DNA of 64,000 bases from Liolophura sinensis (GCF_032854445.1 NC_088295.1:40475385-40539384); one strand, 5' to 3'. Counted from the stretch's first letter, positions 1-11,224 are shown. Notes: generated from the letters alone by a model not told the origin. Made by a program: numbers and translations.

Positions 1-311
1 AGTGAAATATATGCAGGAACTTCCGGTATATTGCTACCCAAGGAAAGATATTTTACAGTCTCAAGATTGAAAATATCCCTCTCATCGTAAAGTCTTCGGC
101 CCTGGTAAGACGCACCATCTGGACAGTCTGTAGCTCCAGAGAATTTGGATATAGTAATATAAACAGTTTCCCTGTGCATTATTTCATATTGCTTGGTTTT
201 TTAAGCAGAATTAGGTGATATCAATCAACAAAGTTGTCGAAAGAAGTACAGCAAAAGAGCTATATTATGTTAAACGTGATTACAACACAGCATTTTGAAT
301 CATTCTAAACC
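1..311. other. unassigned AT-rich sequence
   Basis: No open frame, splice pattern, repeat or RNA motif recognised. Confidence 0.5.
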
Positions 312-527
312 AGTGAGGTCTTATAAACTGAAATTACATGTAACATCACTGTATTTCTTTACCAAATTCTGCTTAAGCCACGGTCCTAGGGGATGTGTAA
401 TTTGCTACTATTTAAGTTCAATTAGATGAACAGTTAGAATAAAACCCTAACAGACGTAAAATGACAACAGGCCATATTTCACCTCTGACACGTCGCTGGT
501 CTGGTTTTACTTTCTAGGCTGTGCGTA
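312..527 (+). mobile_element. dispersed repeat family C, near-complete copy
   Basis: This segment aligns by eye with about nine others in the window (9160, 9480, 10110, 13469, 30255, 31805, 42697, 44190). Shared landmarks in order are a CAGTGAGGTCT-like end, TTCTGCTTAAGCCA, TAGAATAAAACCCTAAC, a GGCC-TATTTCACC block and TCTGGTTTTA. No coding capacity is seen, so it is probably a short non-autonomous element. Superfamily and ends are not resolved; no target duplication was identified. Confidence 0.65.
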
Positions 528-532
528 CCGGC

Positions 533-790
533 CCCCAATATCTCATTCGGTAGAGCGTCTGCTTCGGCGGCGGTAGATCCAGGTTCAATCCTGCGTTGGG
601 TCCCATCTAAACCCTTAAAAGAGGAAGTTGTAACTTCCTCGCTTGGCGTTCAGCATTAAGGGGATAGTGCATCGACTGATTGACCCGTATCAGTATAATG
701 GCTGGGGCGGGGCGGCTTATTTCCTTTCGGTAAGTGGTCTCAGTGAAGCAGCACTAGATAAAAGAGCGGTGGTAAAACGGATCAGTCTGC
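533..790 (+). mobile_element. tRNA-derived SINE, family B, 3' part missing
   Basis: The head is tRNA-like, with an A-box region (CTCATTCGGTAGAGCG) followed about 40 bases later by a B box (AGGTTCAATCC). The SINE body continues through GAGGAAGTTGTAACTTCCTC, the CTTTCGGTAAG hairpin and AGCAGCACTAGATAAAAG. After GAGCGGTGG the family sequence stops; a separate 3' piece lies at 999-1098. It is a retroposed relic, not a functional tRNA gene, because the tRNA region diverges and continues into SINE body. Confidence 0.8.
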
Positions 791-998
791 TGTAATCGCA
801 GAATACTTCAACACTCAAACAACAGACTTTCTGTTACAATTAACAGATTAATTTTTTGAGTGCATCTATATCCTGTGCTCTTAGTTACACCATTATCGCC
901 ATCAAAGGTTCAGTAAATTTTATAATTATAGATCCATGATTGGATTTCGAGAAATACATATTCAAATCCGTATGGATTCCGAATATTTAGGCTCTACT

Positions 999-1098
999 AA
1001 AGCACTGGATAAAAAAGCCGTGGAAACAATCCTGCACATTACATGCGCTCTAAGGATGCATTCGTCGTTAAACCCCAAGCACTCACTCACTCACTCTA
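999..1098 (+). mobile_element. SINE family B, 3' end fragment
   Basis: It matches the 3' third of family B: CTGGATAAAA-AGC, CACATTACATGCGCTCTAAG, CATTCGTCGT, then TTAAACCCCAAGCACTCACTCACTC. About 25 bases before TTAAACCCC are deleted relative to the copy at 20339. It may be the displaced tail of the 533-790 copy or a separate truncated insertion. Confidence 0.75.
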
Positions 1099-1234
1099 TG
1101 CTGTACACTAGTACTTATGGCGGTAATGACATGGGTTACGAGACGGAAGACAATGAACATAACATGCCAGCAAGTCACGGTGCATGCATGATATATGGCC
1201 CCAATATTATACATACAAAGACACTTGCGCTGAA

Positions 1235-1575
1235 ATCTAGCACAACAACTTGTGTTGTTTTCATTCAACACAGAAATGTGTTACCCCAACACAAACATGT
1301 GTTACCCCCAAAAAAACGTGTTAACCTAGCACCAACATGTGTTAAATAAATGTGCACGTATACATGTTTGTGTTACAAAATAATACAACATAAACTTATG
1401 TTGAACCAAAATGAGGTAATGTATGCTGAATAACAACCTAACTTGTGTTGGTACAAGAAAAACTTGTGTATTTTACATAAGTATTGTGTGTAACATCCAA
1501 CACATCTGGTGTTTCCACTCTTTCAACACCAGACCATGTGTTAATTCAACACAAGATAGAGTTGTTCAAATATGA
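1235..1575. repeat. tract of short AACAC/GTGTT dyads
   Basis: About a dozen short inverted pairs of the type AACACAAACATGTGTT recur at irregular spacing of roughly 15-30 bases. The tract could fold into serial small hairpins. It immediately precedes the minisatellite locus. No coding potential is evident. Confidence 0.6.
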
Positions 1576-1933
1576 CAAGTTTATGTTCGTACAAGGCAGG
1601 TGTTTTTGTGTATATTTTTGAGATATATCTCAAAGATATGAATGAAAAGTCCCTGGCTTTTGCTCAATGATTAGAATTCAACCAAAGCTAACGCTGCAAT
1701 TGCCTTGTTCTTATTTTATCGGACATTCTATGATTATCGGTTCCTGGGATGATCAGGTAAAAGTGTTGTGTGTTAAAAGATAAATGACAATTTCCCCCAA
1801 ATAATTGCTTTCAGAAGTATATCAGAGACTTTTTTTATTAATTTTACGTAACACTTCTGTTTGTAAATACGGACTAAAAGATTAGGACCGAAGACAATTG
1901 TATCAAAGGCACTGATGCCATTATAGACAGGCA
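1576..1933. other. unassigned spacer before minisatellite
   Basis: Nothing recognised between the dyad tract and the first minisatellite unit. Confidence 0.5.
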
Positions 1934-2437
1934 TTGGAACACAAAAGACAAGTATATCACAGTGCCCAGGCCATTGGAGCACGAGAATTTGTAAAGAACA
2001 GACAAGTGTACCACAGCGCCGAGGTCACTGCAGCACGAGAATTTGTAAAGAACAGACAAGTGTACCACAGCGCCGAGGTCATTGGAGCACGAGAATTTGT
2101 AAAGAACAGACAAGTGTACCACAGCGCCGAGGTCATTGCAGCACGAGAATTTGTACAGAACAGACAAGTGTACCACAGCGCCGAGGTCATTACAGCACGA
2201 GAATTTGTAAAGAACAGACAAGTGTACCACAGCGCCGAGGTCATTGGAGCACGAGAATTTGTAAAGAACAGACAAGTGTACCACAGCGCCGAGGTCATTG
2301 CAGCACGAGAATTTGTAAAGAACAGACAAGTACATCACAGCGCCGAGACCATTGCAGCACGAGAATTTGTAAAGAACAGACAAGTGTACCACAGCGCTGA
2401 GGTCATTGCAGAAAAGGTTTGGAATATACAAAAGACA
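1934..2437. repeat. minisatellite, 54-bp unit, about 9 copies
   Basis: The unit is 54 bases; GAGAATTTGTA recurs every 54 bases eight times from about 1983, and a ninth unit is degenerate. Each unit carries the core CACAGCGCCGAGGTCATT. Because 54 is a multiple of 3, one frame on each strand stays open, giving apparent repeat proteins (18-residue period). Between-unit substitutions change amino acids freely (for example GGA, GCA and ACA at one site), so there is no sign of coding selection. Confidence 0.95.
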
Positions 2438-2514
2438 AATATAGCACGAATCTGTTAAAGCAAATACATTGGAGTAGATGAAGCAAGTGCGCCACAAAAG
2501 ACGAGAAAATTACA

Positions 2515-4985
2515 AAAGGGAATACAAGAGACAAGTGTATCATAGCGCCGAGGCCATGACAGCAAGGGAATGGAATACAAGAGACAAGGTCATCACAGCT
2601 TCGGGGCCATGGCAGCAAGGGAATGGAATACATGAGACAAGGGTTATCACAGCTCACAAGCCATGACAGCAAGGGAATGGAATACATAAGACAAGGTTAT
2701 CACAGCGCCGAAGCCATGGCAGCAAGGGAATGGAATACAAAAGACAAGGTTATCACAGCGCCGAAGCCTTGACAGCAAGGGAATGGAATACAAGAGACAA
2801 GGTTATCACAGCTTCGGGGCCATGGCAACAATGGAATGGAATGCAAGAGACAAGGTTATCACAGCTCACAAACCATGACAGCAAAGGAATGGAATACAAG
2901 AGACAAGGTTATCACAGCGCCGAAGCCATGGCAGCAAGGGAATGGAATACATGAGACAAGACTATCACAGCTCGCAAGCCATGACATCAAGTGAATGGAG
3001 CACAAGAGACAAAGTTATCACAGCTCGCAAGCCATGACAGCAAGGGAATGGAATACATAAGGCAAGGTTATCACCGCTTTGGGGCCATCGCAGCAAGGGA
3101 ATGGAATACAAGAGACAAGGTTATCACAGCTCGCAAGCCATGACAGCAAGGGAATGGAATACAAGAGACAAGGTTATCGCAGAGCCGAAGCCATGACAGC
3201 AATGGAATGGAATACAAGAGACAAGGTCATCACAGCCCCGAAGCCATGGCAGCAAGGGAATGGAATACATAAGACATGGTTATCACAGCTTCGGGGCCAT
3301 GGCAGCAAGGGAATGGAATACAAGAGACAAGGTTATCACAGCCCCGAAGCCATGGCAGCAAGGGAATGGAATACAAGAGACAAGGTTATCACAGCTTCGG
3401 GGCCATGGCAGGAAGAGATTGGAATACAAGATACAAGGTTATCACAGCCCCGAAGCCATGGCAGCAAGGGTATGGAATACAAGAGACAAGGTTATCACAG
3501 CCCCGAAGCCATGACAGCAAGGGAATGGAGTACAAGAGACAAGGTTATCACAGCTTCGGGGCCATGGCAGCAATGGAATGGAGTACAAGAGACAAGGTTA
3601 TCACAGCTTCGGGGCTATGGCAGCAATGGAATGGAATGCAAGAGGCAAGGTTATCATAGCTCACAAACCATGACAGCAATGGAATGGAATACATAAGACA
3701 AGACTATCACAGCGCCGAAGCCATGGCAGGAAGAGATTGGAATACAAGAGACAAGGTTATCACAGCCCCGAAGCCATGGCAGGAAGAGATTGGAATACAA
3801 GAGACAAGGTTATCACAGCGCCGAAGCCATGGCAGCAAGTGAATGGAATACAAGAGACAAGGTTATCGCAGAGCCGAAGCCATGACAGCAATGGAATGGA
3901 ATACAAGAGACAAGGTCATCACAGCGCCGAAACCATGGCAGCAAGGAAATGCAATACAAGAGACAAGGTTATCACAGCGCCGAAGCCATGGCAGCAAGGG
4001 AATGGAATACAAGACAAGGTTATCACAGCTCACAAGCCATGACAGCAAGTGAATGGAGCACAAGAGACAAGTTTATCACAGCTTCGGGGCCATGGCAGCA
4101 AGTGAATGGAATACAAGAGACAAGGTTATCACAGCTTCGGGGCCATGGCAGCAATTGAATGGAATACAAGAGACAAGATTATCACAGCGCCGAAGCCATG
4201 GCAGCAAGTGAATGGAATACAAGAGACAAGGTTATCACAGCTCACAAGCCATGACAGCAAGGGAATGGAATACAAGAGACAAGGTTATCACAGCCCCGAT
4301 GCCATGGCTGGAAGAGATTGGAATACAAGATACAAGGTTATCACAGCCCCGAAGCCATGGCAGGAAGTGAATGGAATACAAGAGACAAGGTTATCACAGC
4401 TTCGGGGCCATGGCAGCAAGGGAATGGAATACAAGAGACAAGATTATCACAGCCCCGAAGCCATGGCTGGAAGAGATTGGAATACAAGATACAAGGTTAT
4501 CACAGCCCCGAAGCCATGGCAGCAAGTGAATGGAATGCAAGAGGCAAGGTTATCATAGCTCACAAACCATGACAGCAATGGAATGGAATACATAAGACAA
4601 GACTATCACAGCGCCGAAGCCATGGCAGGAAGAGATTGGAATACAAGAGACAAGGTTATCACAGCGCCGAAGCCATGGCAGCAAGTGAATGGAATACAAG
4701 AGACAAGACTATCACAGCGCCGAAGCCATGGCAGGAAGAGATTGGAATACAAGAGACAAGGTTATCACAGCCCCGAAGCCATGGCAGCAAGTGAATGGAA
4801 TACAAGAGACAAGGTTATCACAGCTTCGGGGCCATGGCAGCAAGGGAATGGAATACATGAGACAAGATTATCACAGCCCCGATGCCATGGCTGGAAGAGA
4901 TTGGAATACAAGATACAAGGTTATCACAGCCCCGAAGCCATGGCAGGAAGTGAATGGAATACAAGAGACAAGGTTATCCTAGCGA
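2515..4985. repeat. minisatellite, 53-bp unit, about 46 copies
   Basis: Units of about 53 bases run without interruption. Each holds ACAAGGTTATCACAG, a variable 8-10 base core, CCATGGCAG or CCATGACAG, then CAAGGGAATGGAATACAAG. Three core types occur: CCCCGAAG or GCCGAAG (about 26 units), the exact inverse CTTCGGGG (about 11 units, for example near 2594, 3284, 4078 and 4397) and CTCACAAG or CTCGCAAG (about 9 units). Since 53 is not a multiple of 3, translation cycles through three frames every three units. Decayed units continue to about 5140. Confidence 0.95.
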
Positions 4986-5139
4986 CAAATGTATGACAAG
5001 GTCCGAGACCATGCCACCAAAGGATTGTAATATAAAGGACAAGTTTATGGCAAACCCCGAGGCCATGGCAGTAAACGATTGAAATACAAGACAAGTTAAT
5101 CACAGTGCCGAGGCCATTACAACAAATGGTTGGAAGCCA

Positions 5140-5705
5140 TTACAGCAAAAGTTTGAAATATGAGAGACAAGTTTATCACAACGCCCAAGCCATTACAGGA
5201 AAGGACTGGCAACAAACGATTAGAATAAAGAGACAAGTTTATCACAGCGCCCAAGCCATTACAGGAAAGGACTAGCAACAAATGATTAGAATAAAGAGAC
5301 AAGTTTATCACAGCGCCCAAGCCATTACAGGAAAGGACTAGCAACAAATGATTAGAATAAAGAAACAAGTTTATCACAGCGCCCAAGCCATTACAGGAAA
5401 GGACAAGCAACAAATGATTGGAATAAAGAGACAAGTTTATCACAGCGCCCAAGCCATTATAGGAAAGGACAAGCAACAAATGATTAGAATAAAGAGACAA
5501 GTTTATCACAGCGCCCAAGCCATTACAGGAAAGGACTAGCAACAAATGATTAGAATAAAGAGACAAGTTTATCACAGCGCCCAAGCCATTACAGGAAAGG
5601 ACTAGCAACAAATGATTAGAATAAAGAGACAAGTTTATCACAGCGCCCAAGCCATTACAGGAAAGGACAAGCAACAAATGATTAGAATAAAGAGACAAGT
5701 TAGCA
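5140..5705. repeat. minisatellite, 66-bp unit, about 8 copies
   Basis: Nearly identical 66-base units contain ACAAGTTTATCACAGCGCCC, AAGCCATTACAGGAAAGGAC and CAACAAATGATTAGAATAAA. The first half matches the core of the two upstream arrays, and the extra 12-13 bases lie in the second half. Unit similarity is higher than in the neighbouring arrays, suggesting the most recent expansion. Confidence 0.95.
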
Positions 5706-6340
5706 CAGCGCCGAGGCCATTACAACAAAGGAGTGGAACACAAGAGACAATTTTATATAGCGCCAAGGCCATGGTACCACACGATTAAAAAACAAGAGAC
5801 AAGTCTACCACGAGGCAAGTACAGTTATTGAAAGGAATACAAGGCACTTTTACCATATACGCCGAGGCCATTGCTGCACTGGGTTGGCCACAATTATAAG
5901 CCGATGCTATTATAGCAAAGTGTTAAAATTCAAGCGTTAAGTGTACCACTAGCGCCGAGACCATTACAGGAAAGGGTTGAATTATACGAGAGAAATGTGC
6001 ACCACAACTGTCGAGGTTGTTACGACAAAGAGTTGCAATACAAGAAGAAAGAGTGCCACAAACGCTCAGCACAGGGCTGGAATACAAGAGTCAATTGTGC
6101 CACAAGTACGGAGGCAATTACAACAAAGGACGCAATACAACAGTCAAGTGTACCACAAACACCGAGGCCCTTATAGTAATGGGTTGGAATACAACATCAG
6201 AGCGTACCACAGACGCCAATGCCATTATACAGCTGAGGGTTGGAATAAAAGAGTTAAAAGTACCACAAACATTATAGTAATGGGTTGAAATACAAGATTC
6301 AAGTGTACTAAAAATTTCGAGGCCATTAAGGCAAAGGCCT
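5706..6340. repeat. decayed units flanking the minisatellite locus
   Basis: Diverged units of about 55-65 bases recur, recognised by GCCGAGGCCATTACA-like cores and CAAGTGTACCAC. They fade out near 6340 and look like the old edge of the array. Confidence 0.75.
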
Positions 6341-7062
6341 ATAATGTATGCATTCCCTAAAGGATCATACACATCACTACACGCTGCATGTAATTCCATC
6401 GACTGACTAATATATTTAGAAAATAATGGCGAGGATAATGGCGTGAGTGTGAACATAAACCAATAAAAAAACGTTATTCACTCTGAGACTTAGCCACTCG
6501 GTTTACGCACTAAAATCTTTATTGCAGTATTTATTTTATTTATTAATATATTGATTTTCTTATTTATTCCTAGGCACCCTCGACTAGACTTGTCCTTCTA
6601 ACTTATACGCAGTGTTAAGTAACTTTACGACGGTAAAGAGATTTATACGTGGTAATATTGAGAAGAGTTATTTTCCTTCTGCAAGTACATGACAACTTTC
6701 CATCGTAAATCCAACAGATTTCGAAGCTATAGCTGGGTGAACAGTTATTGTTCACCCAGCTATAGCTTCATGGAAATTCGTTAAACCCAACCCACGTGAC
6801 TCACAATTTGTTTACGAGAACAAAGAATATATAATGTACAATTTGGTTTGTGTTACAAGGAAAGCCTAACGTCAATAGCAAGCAAGAATATCGGAGAGAA
6901 CATTTTCGCCCATCGCCAATCAGTCAGAGTATAACAGACATTATTTATTATAGAATCGATGGGCATTTGTGTAAATAAGGGTGCCATTCTGGTCAACATG
7001 ACAGAAAGCTTAGACGACATAACAATGTTTTAAAGCTAAAAGATTTGCCGTGTGTTGGAAAC
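6341..7062. other. unassigned sequence apart from one hairpin
   Basis: Nothing coding is recognised. The only structure seen is the inverted repeat at 6723-6769. Confidence 0.5.
6723..6769. repeat. perfect 21-bp inverted repeat, 5-nt loop
   Basis: Positions 6723-6743 (starting GAAGCTATAG) are the exact reverse complement of 6749-6769, with loop GTTAT. The arms are not AT-monotonous. The loop is shorter than is usual for a microRNA precursor, so a cruciform-forming or foldback remnant is equally possible. Confidence 0.9.
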
Positions 7063-7227
7063 AAAAATCTTTGAAATAGCCTAAAGTCTTTGCTGTTATG
7101 TAGCTGCATTTATTCGTCAGAAGCAATCAATTCAAGGGACGTAAAAAAATCTTTAAAATAGTCCAAAATCTTTGCTGTTGTGTAGCTGCATTTATTCGTC
7201 AAACGCGATCAATTCAAGGGACGTAAC
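7063..7227. repeat. 82-bp tandem duplication
   Basis: Two adjacent copies are offset by 82 bases, each running from AAAAATCTTT through TAGCTGCATTTATTCGTCA to TTCAAGGGACGTAA, with a few substitutions. Confidence 0.9.
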
Positions 7228-8175
7228 TACGCATGCCATAATGCATGAACATCTGGGATTTGACCGAATTGGGAACAGGTATAACATTTTTTAATAAAAG
7301 ACTTTCGTCGATCAAAATTTGTACCTGTGAATGAAAGTGCTACAGGTTGATAGGTTTAATACAATGACGAAATAGCTAATTATGTTGAGAAATCACAGTG
7401 AAACATAACACGTTGCAGATGACCAAGCATTTAAATTCTGGAATAAATTTAGACATGCGAATATCTCTGATTACATATGATGTATTGGTCAGCATAGTGT
7501 CTACGTTCAGTTTATGTATAATGCTAAATTATATTCAGATGCACGGATATTGCATGTACATTTATGATTATTTCTCCAGACAAATTTAGTTTGCATCGAA
7601 CGACCCGGTTTCTTGTGCTTATTCACACCCGCCCTATTCTGACTAACACAAAATCATTTGTCTATATTTATATATACTGGCTTATAAACAATGAGAAAAA
7701 TCAAATTGATATAACTAACAGTACTCAGGATATGAAAATCATATAACATTAATAACGGCTAAAATAATGCAATGTCGTATATTAATGCATATATTACCAA
7801 GGCACACATAGTACATACTGTTCGATCATTCGCATGATGAACTCGTGATGGGCTATGGCGGTTTAACCATCACTGTGACTATACACCTATATATGGTGCT
7901 AATGTGGACATTTCTTGTATTTAAAATTAAGCTGAAATCTGAAATAAATGGGTATGGTAATATAGCTGGACAATATACAAGTTTAGCCTTTTTGTCTGTA
8001 GCGAAATCTAACTACAAATATGGCCATTCCTCCGTCTCCTTTGCATGTACAGCCAGGCCTTATACTTTATATACTGGTGACGCGTATTTACATCGGCAAT
8101 AATGGACACGATGTAGGCCTACGAGAGGAGTTCTGTGGACTAAAAAGCTCTTAATTTATTTCTGAAAATTTCACA
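7228..8175. other. unassigned AT-rich sequence
   Basis: Only short open frames of 60-85 codons without recognisable domains; nothing else seen. Confidence 0.5.
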
Positions 8176-8630
8176 TTAAATAACTACGCGGTCTTTTAAA
8201 TCGCGACAGCAATCCGTCAAATAGTATGTAGTGGTTGTAAAAAAAGCTGAAAATTGGCAAGGGGCGAGTCGGGCCGAAATACGAGATTCCCCAAGTAAGC
8301 CCCTACCGAAGTCGTGTCGGTGAATCTCATTGGCTATCGCTTGACTGGTTTTCTCAGCAGGCCGCGTCTCCTTGCGCCCCAGTGACCTAGTTTCTGGATG
8401 GATCAACAACCGAGCTGGCGTATCGATTTCATAGACTGTACGGAACAGAGTGGCAGCCAGAAGAACAGACGACCATTCTGTGGCGCATCGGTATGCAGCC
8501 TTCCGTTTGATGGTGGGTTGCCTTGTGCCTTCGACTTGCAGAGGCAACTTGTCGGTGATGCATCGTGACGCGTTGGCCTATTTTACGTGCGTGTGCGAGT
8601 GTGTGTGCCGCAGTGAGAAAAAACACCCCC
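8176..8630. other. GC-richer island of unknown function
   Basis: Base composition rises clearly above the flanks and CpG is frequent. A 123-codon frame is open on the - strand (8547 down to 8176), but its product resembles nothing I recognise. A GTGAGA donor-like site lies at the + strand edge near 8611. It could be a promoter with a non-coding first exon, or a decayed exon. Confidence 0.3.
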
Positions 8631-9159
8631 TGTTTATACAGTGACTGATAGTGATAGGGAAGCCTGGATATTCACATAGCTCCCAGCTTGAACAGCCAGC
8701 ATGGGTACTTGAGCCGCTTAAAAGACAGCGTCAGCTAAAAATAGACTGCAAATGAAATGAGATTACATAACAGGCGTGTATCGTGAAATAAAGATCGTAT
8801 CCATACGCCGTGTTTGAACACCATTGCGATTCACAAGCCTAGTAAATATATCAACGCATGTACAAGATGAAAGATAATATTTTATGCAGTCTGTTTTACG
8901 TAATTCCAGTGTATTTATATGAACTGTAGATAACAGGCGACAGTATCTCAAGCACGAGTAAAATAAAAATATACCATATATTAAAAGCAATCATCGACCT
9001 ACAAAGTCAGTCAACATATTTATGGTGAAATAGAAACTGGAATCTAATTAGCGTCTATAATGCAGTTGGAAAGAACAGGAAAATATAACGTCTTGCTATT
9101 TGCGCATTTTTCTAAATATAAAAAGACTACAGCATGGGTGTAAAGTTAGAGCATTAACG
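8631..9159. other. unassigned AT-rich sequence
   Basis: No feature recognised. Confidence 0.5.
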
Positions 9160-9415
9160 ACAGTGTGATAGTTGCCAAAAGGCCACACGTAACCGGCGAA
9201 ATCAAGGCACGACAGTGTGATAGTTGGCAAATGCTCACACGTCACCGGTGAAATACGGCTCCTTGTCAACTTACCAGATTTAGGGGCTTTATTCTAACTG
9301 TTTATGTAAATGTTTAAATAATAGCAACTTACTCATAACACCATGGCTTGAGCAGAATTAGGTAAAAAAGAGGAATGCAGAGCTGTTAATTGTAATTTAT
9401 TAGACGTCACTGATC
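9160..9415 (-). mobile_element. dispersed repeat family C, near-complete copy
   Basis: Read on the - strand it carries the family landmarks. On the + strand these appear as GTGATAGTTGGCAAATG, CACACGTCACCGGTGAAATA, TTTATTCTAACTGTT, AGTAGCAACTTA-like and GCAGAATTAGGTAAAAAA, ending at TTTATTAGACGTCACTG. The stretch GACAGTGTGATAGTTGCCAA is duplicated in part (from 9161 and 9211). Confidence 0.7.
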
Positions 9416-9479
9416 TTTTATTGCTCCAAATGGTGCGTAATTCAGAGTATTGCCGGTATGAGCATGGCGCGGAATTTCT

Positions 9480-9612
9480 TTCAGATTTGGCATATGATCA
9501 TACGTAACCGGTGAAATTCAGATGCTTGTTCTCAGTCAGCCTATCACAGTGAGGGTTTTATTCCAACTGTTCATATAAATGCTTAAATAGTAGCAACTTA
9601 CACATCACCTAT
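9480..9612 (-). mobile_element. dispersed repeat family C, partial copy
   Basis: Contains ACGTAACCGGTGAAATTC, GGGTTTTATTCCAACTGTTC and AAATAGTAGCAACTTACACA in family order. It lacks the GCAGAATTAG end. Confidence 0.6.
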
Positions 9613-10109
9613 AAACCGGCGAAGGGGGCGTATATAAGCTGGGAGTAATTCAGGTCAACTCGTATTCATATATTAGATTTATTAAGAAGTATGCAATATA
9701 AAGTGATCAGTATTTCGGCAGTGTGAACAATGACATCTGACTCCAGGCACTTAACTCATACATGATGACTTAATAAATGAATGATCATGGCTTAACGCCA
9801 CATCGATAGTATTATACAGTCATGTGGCGAGAACATCTTTAAACCAAATAACAGTGTTCAGGAATGTCGACATATCAGAATCATAAAATTGAAATAAATG
9901 AAAACGAAAAAAGCCCACTGACGCTATAACACGCATGGTGGTGAAAATTACTACTTCACCCATTTATTTTAAAAATAAATTAGCCTTATACCTCAAATGT
10001 AATCCTGACTGAGGTTAAATGTCTACAGTGGTCGCTCTGTGCTGGTTGTAAACACATTTATATGCACCGTTGGATAGCAAGATGGTTTGCAAGATACATA
10101 CTGAATGCT
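9613..10109. other. unassigned sequence
   Basis: No feature recognised. Confidence 0.5.
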
Positions 10110-10240
10110 TAAAATGTACACATATAGCTGGCAAATGCTCACACATAAGAGGTGAAATACGGCCTCTGGTCAATTTACCTTAGGGCAGGGTTTTATTCTA
10201 ACTGTTCATGTAAATGCATAAATGGTAGCAATTTACACGT
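10110..10240 (-). mobile_element. dispersed repeat family C, partial copy
   Basis: Family landmarks GCTGGCAAATGCTCACACAT, GGTGAAATACGGCCTCTGGT and TTTATTCTAACTGTTCATGT occur in order, then the match ends near CAATTTACACG. Confidence 0.6.
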
Positions 10241-11224
10241 CCGTAACAAAGTAAAACTAGCCGGTAAACCAATTTTCGGTTAATTGGCGATTTGCTGAAG
10301 CGTTTCAATACACTTTCCATCATTTGTGTATGCTCGCTCAAATAGTAAGCTATACATGTCACGTTGTAAAAGTGATAAGAACAAATCACGCTGCACTTTG
10401 TTGGCCTTGAAAATGAGAACACATCGTATACCGCTCTTCAGCCCTTTTATGATTGATAAGAACAAAGCAAGGTTGTACCTTAAGTCTCATTATAAATGGC
10501 TCTAACGAACCTTGCCACAAAATAAGTCTTTTTTTTTAACTGTAAAAACAGATAATGATATATTCTAATTTAGGCTTTCTTAAAACGAGATAAAATCTGT
10601 ACACTTTAGCCTAAATATGAATGGTAATGTTAAATTAGAGTCAGACTTTAAACTTTCTTATAATCGATCAGAACGAATCTTGCTGCAATTTTAATTAAGC
10701 TGGCTTGCTACCTCCCCCCCCCCCTCCCCTCGGCCACGGAGGCACCCAAATAGGGATAAGAACAAATGTTACATATACATAGGCCTTGTTATGAATGATA
10801 CGAACAAATCACGCTACACATTGGACCTTCTTATAAACGTTCAATTTATGATACACATTTTCAATCTTCTTGTGAACGGTTGAAAATGCCTGCCATGTAA
10901 AACGTTATGCATTGACTCGGATGAACGACAAGAAGAAGCCACAAACAAGATCATTCAATCAGCCAGTCTTGTTGACTGAACGATTGATCTACATGCAGTG
11001 TATCATAATGTGTGATTGATTTCCTCTATCTTTGAATCAAAAAGACGTGTATATATGCTTGGGGTTGTATGTGGAACATTTGTGTACATATATCTACTGT
11101 GTCTTCCTGTGGCAGGGCAAGTTCATGTGGCCAAATTAAAGTGATGTTGCCACTGAAGTATCATGCAGAAGACACCAAACATGGGACTCCATATGCATGC
11201 ATCCATTCACATTATACTGGCACT
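10241..11224. other. unassigned sequence with poly-C run
   Basis: A short poly-C run sits at 10714-10724. Several loosely similar phrases (GATAAGAACAAATCACGCT-like, near 10375, 10450 and 10790) suggest a very decayed tandem repeat. No gene recognised. Confidence 0.4.

Noticed and set aside
540-600. Possible tRNA gene (A and B boxes)
   Set aside because: The tRNA-like head is diverged and continues straight into SINE B body; likewise the heads at 11225 and 21326 belong to SINE A.
936-1349. 137-codon ORF on the + strand
   Set aside because: Its middle is a SINE B 3' fragment and its end is the AACAC/GTGTT tract.
1874-2497. Repeat-protein-like frames of 174 and 207 codons
   Set aside because: They come from the 54-bp minisatellite. 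Substitutions between units show no preference for synonymous sites.
3079-4996. Frames of up to 205 codons with RDKVITA-like repeats
   Set aside because: By-products of the 53-bp minisatellite cycling through all three frames.
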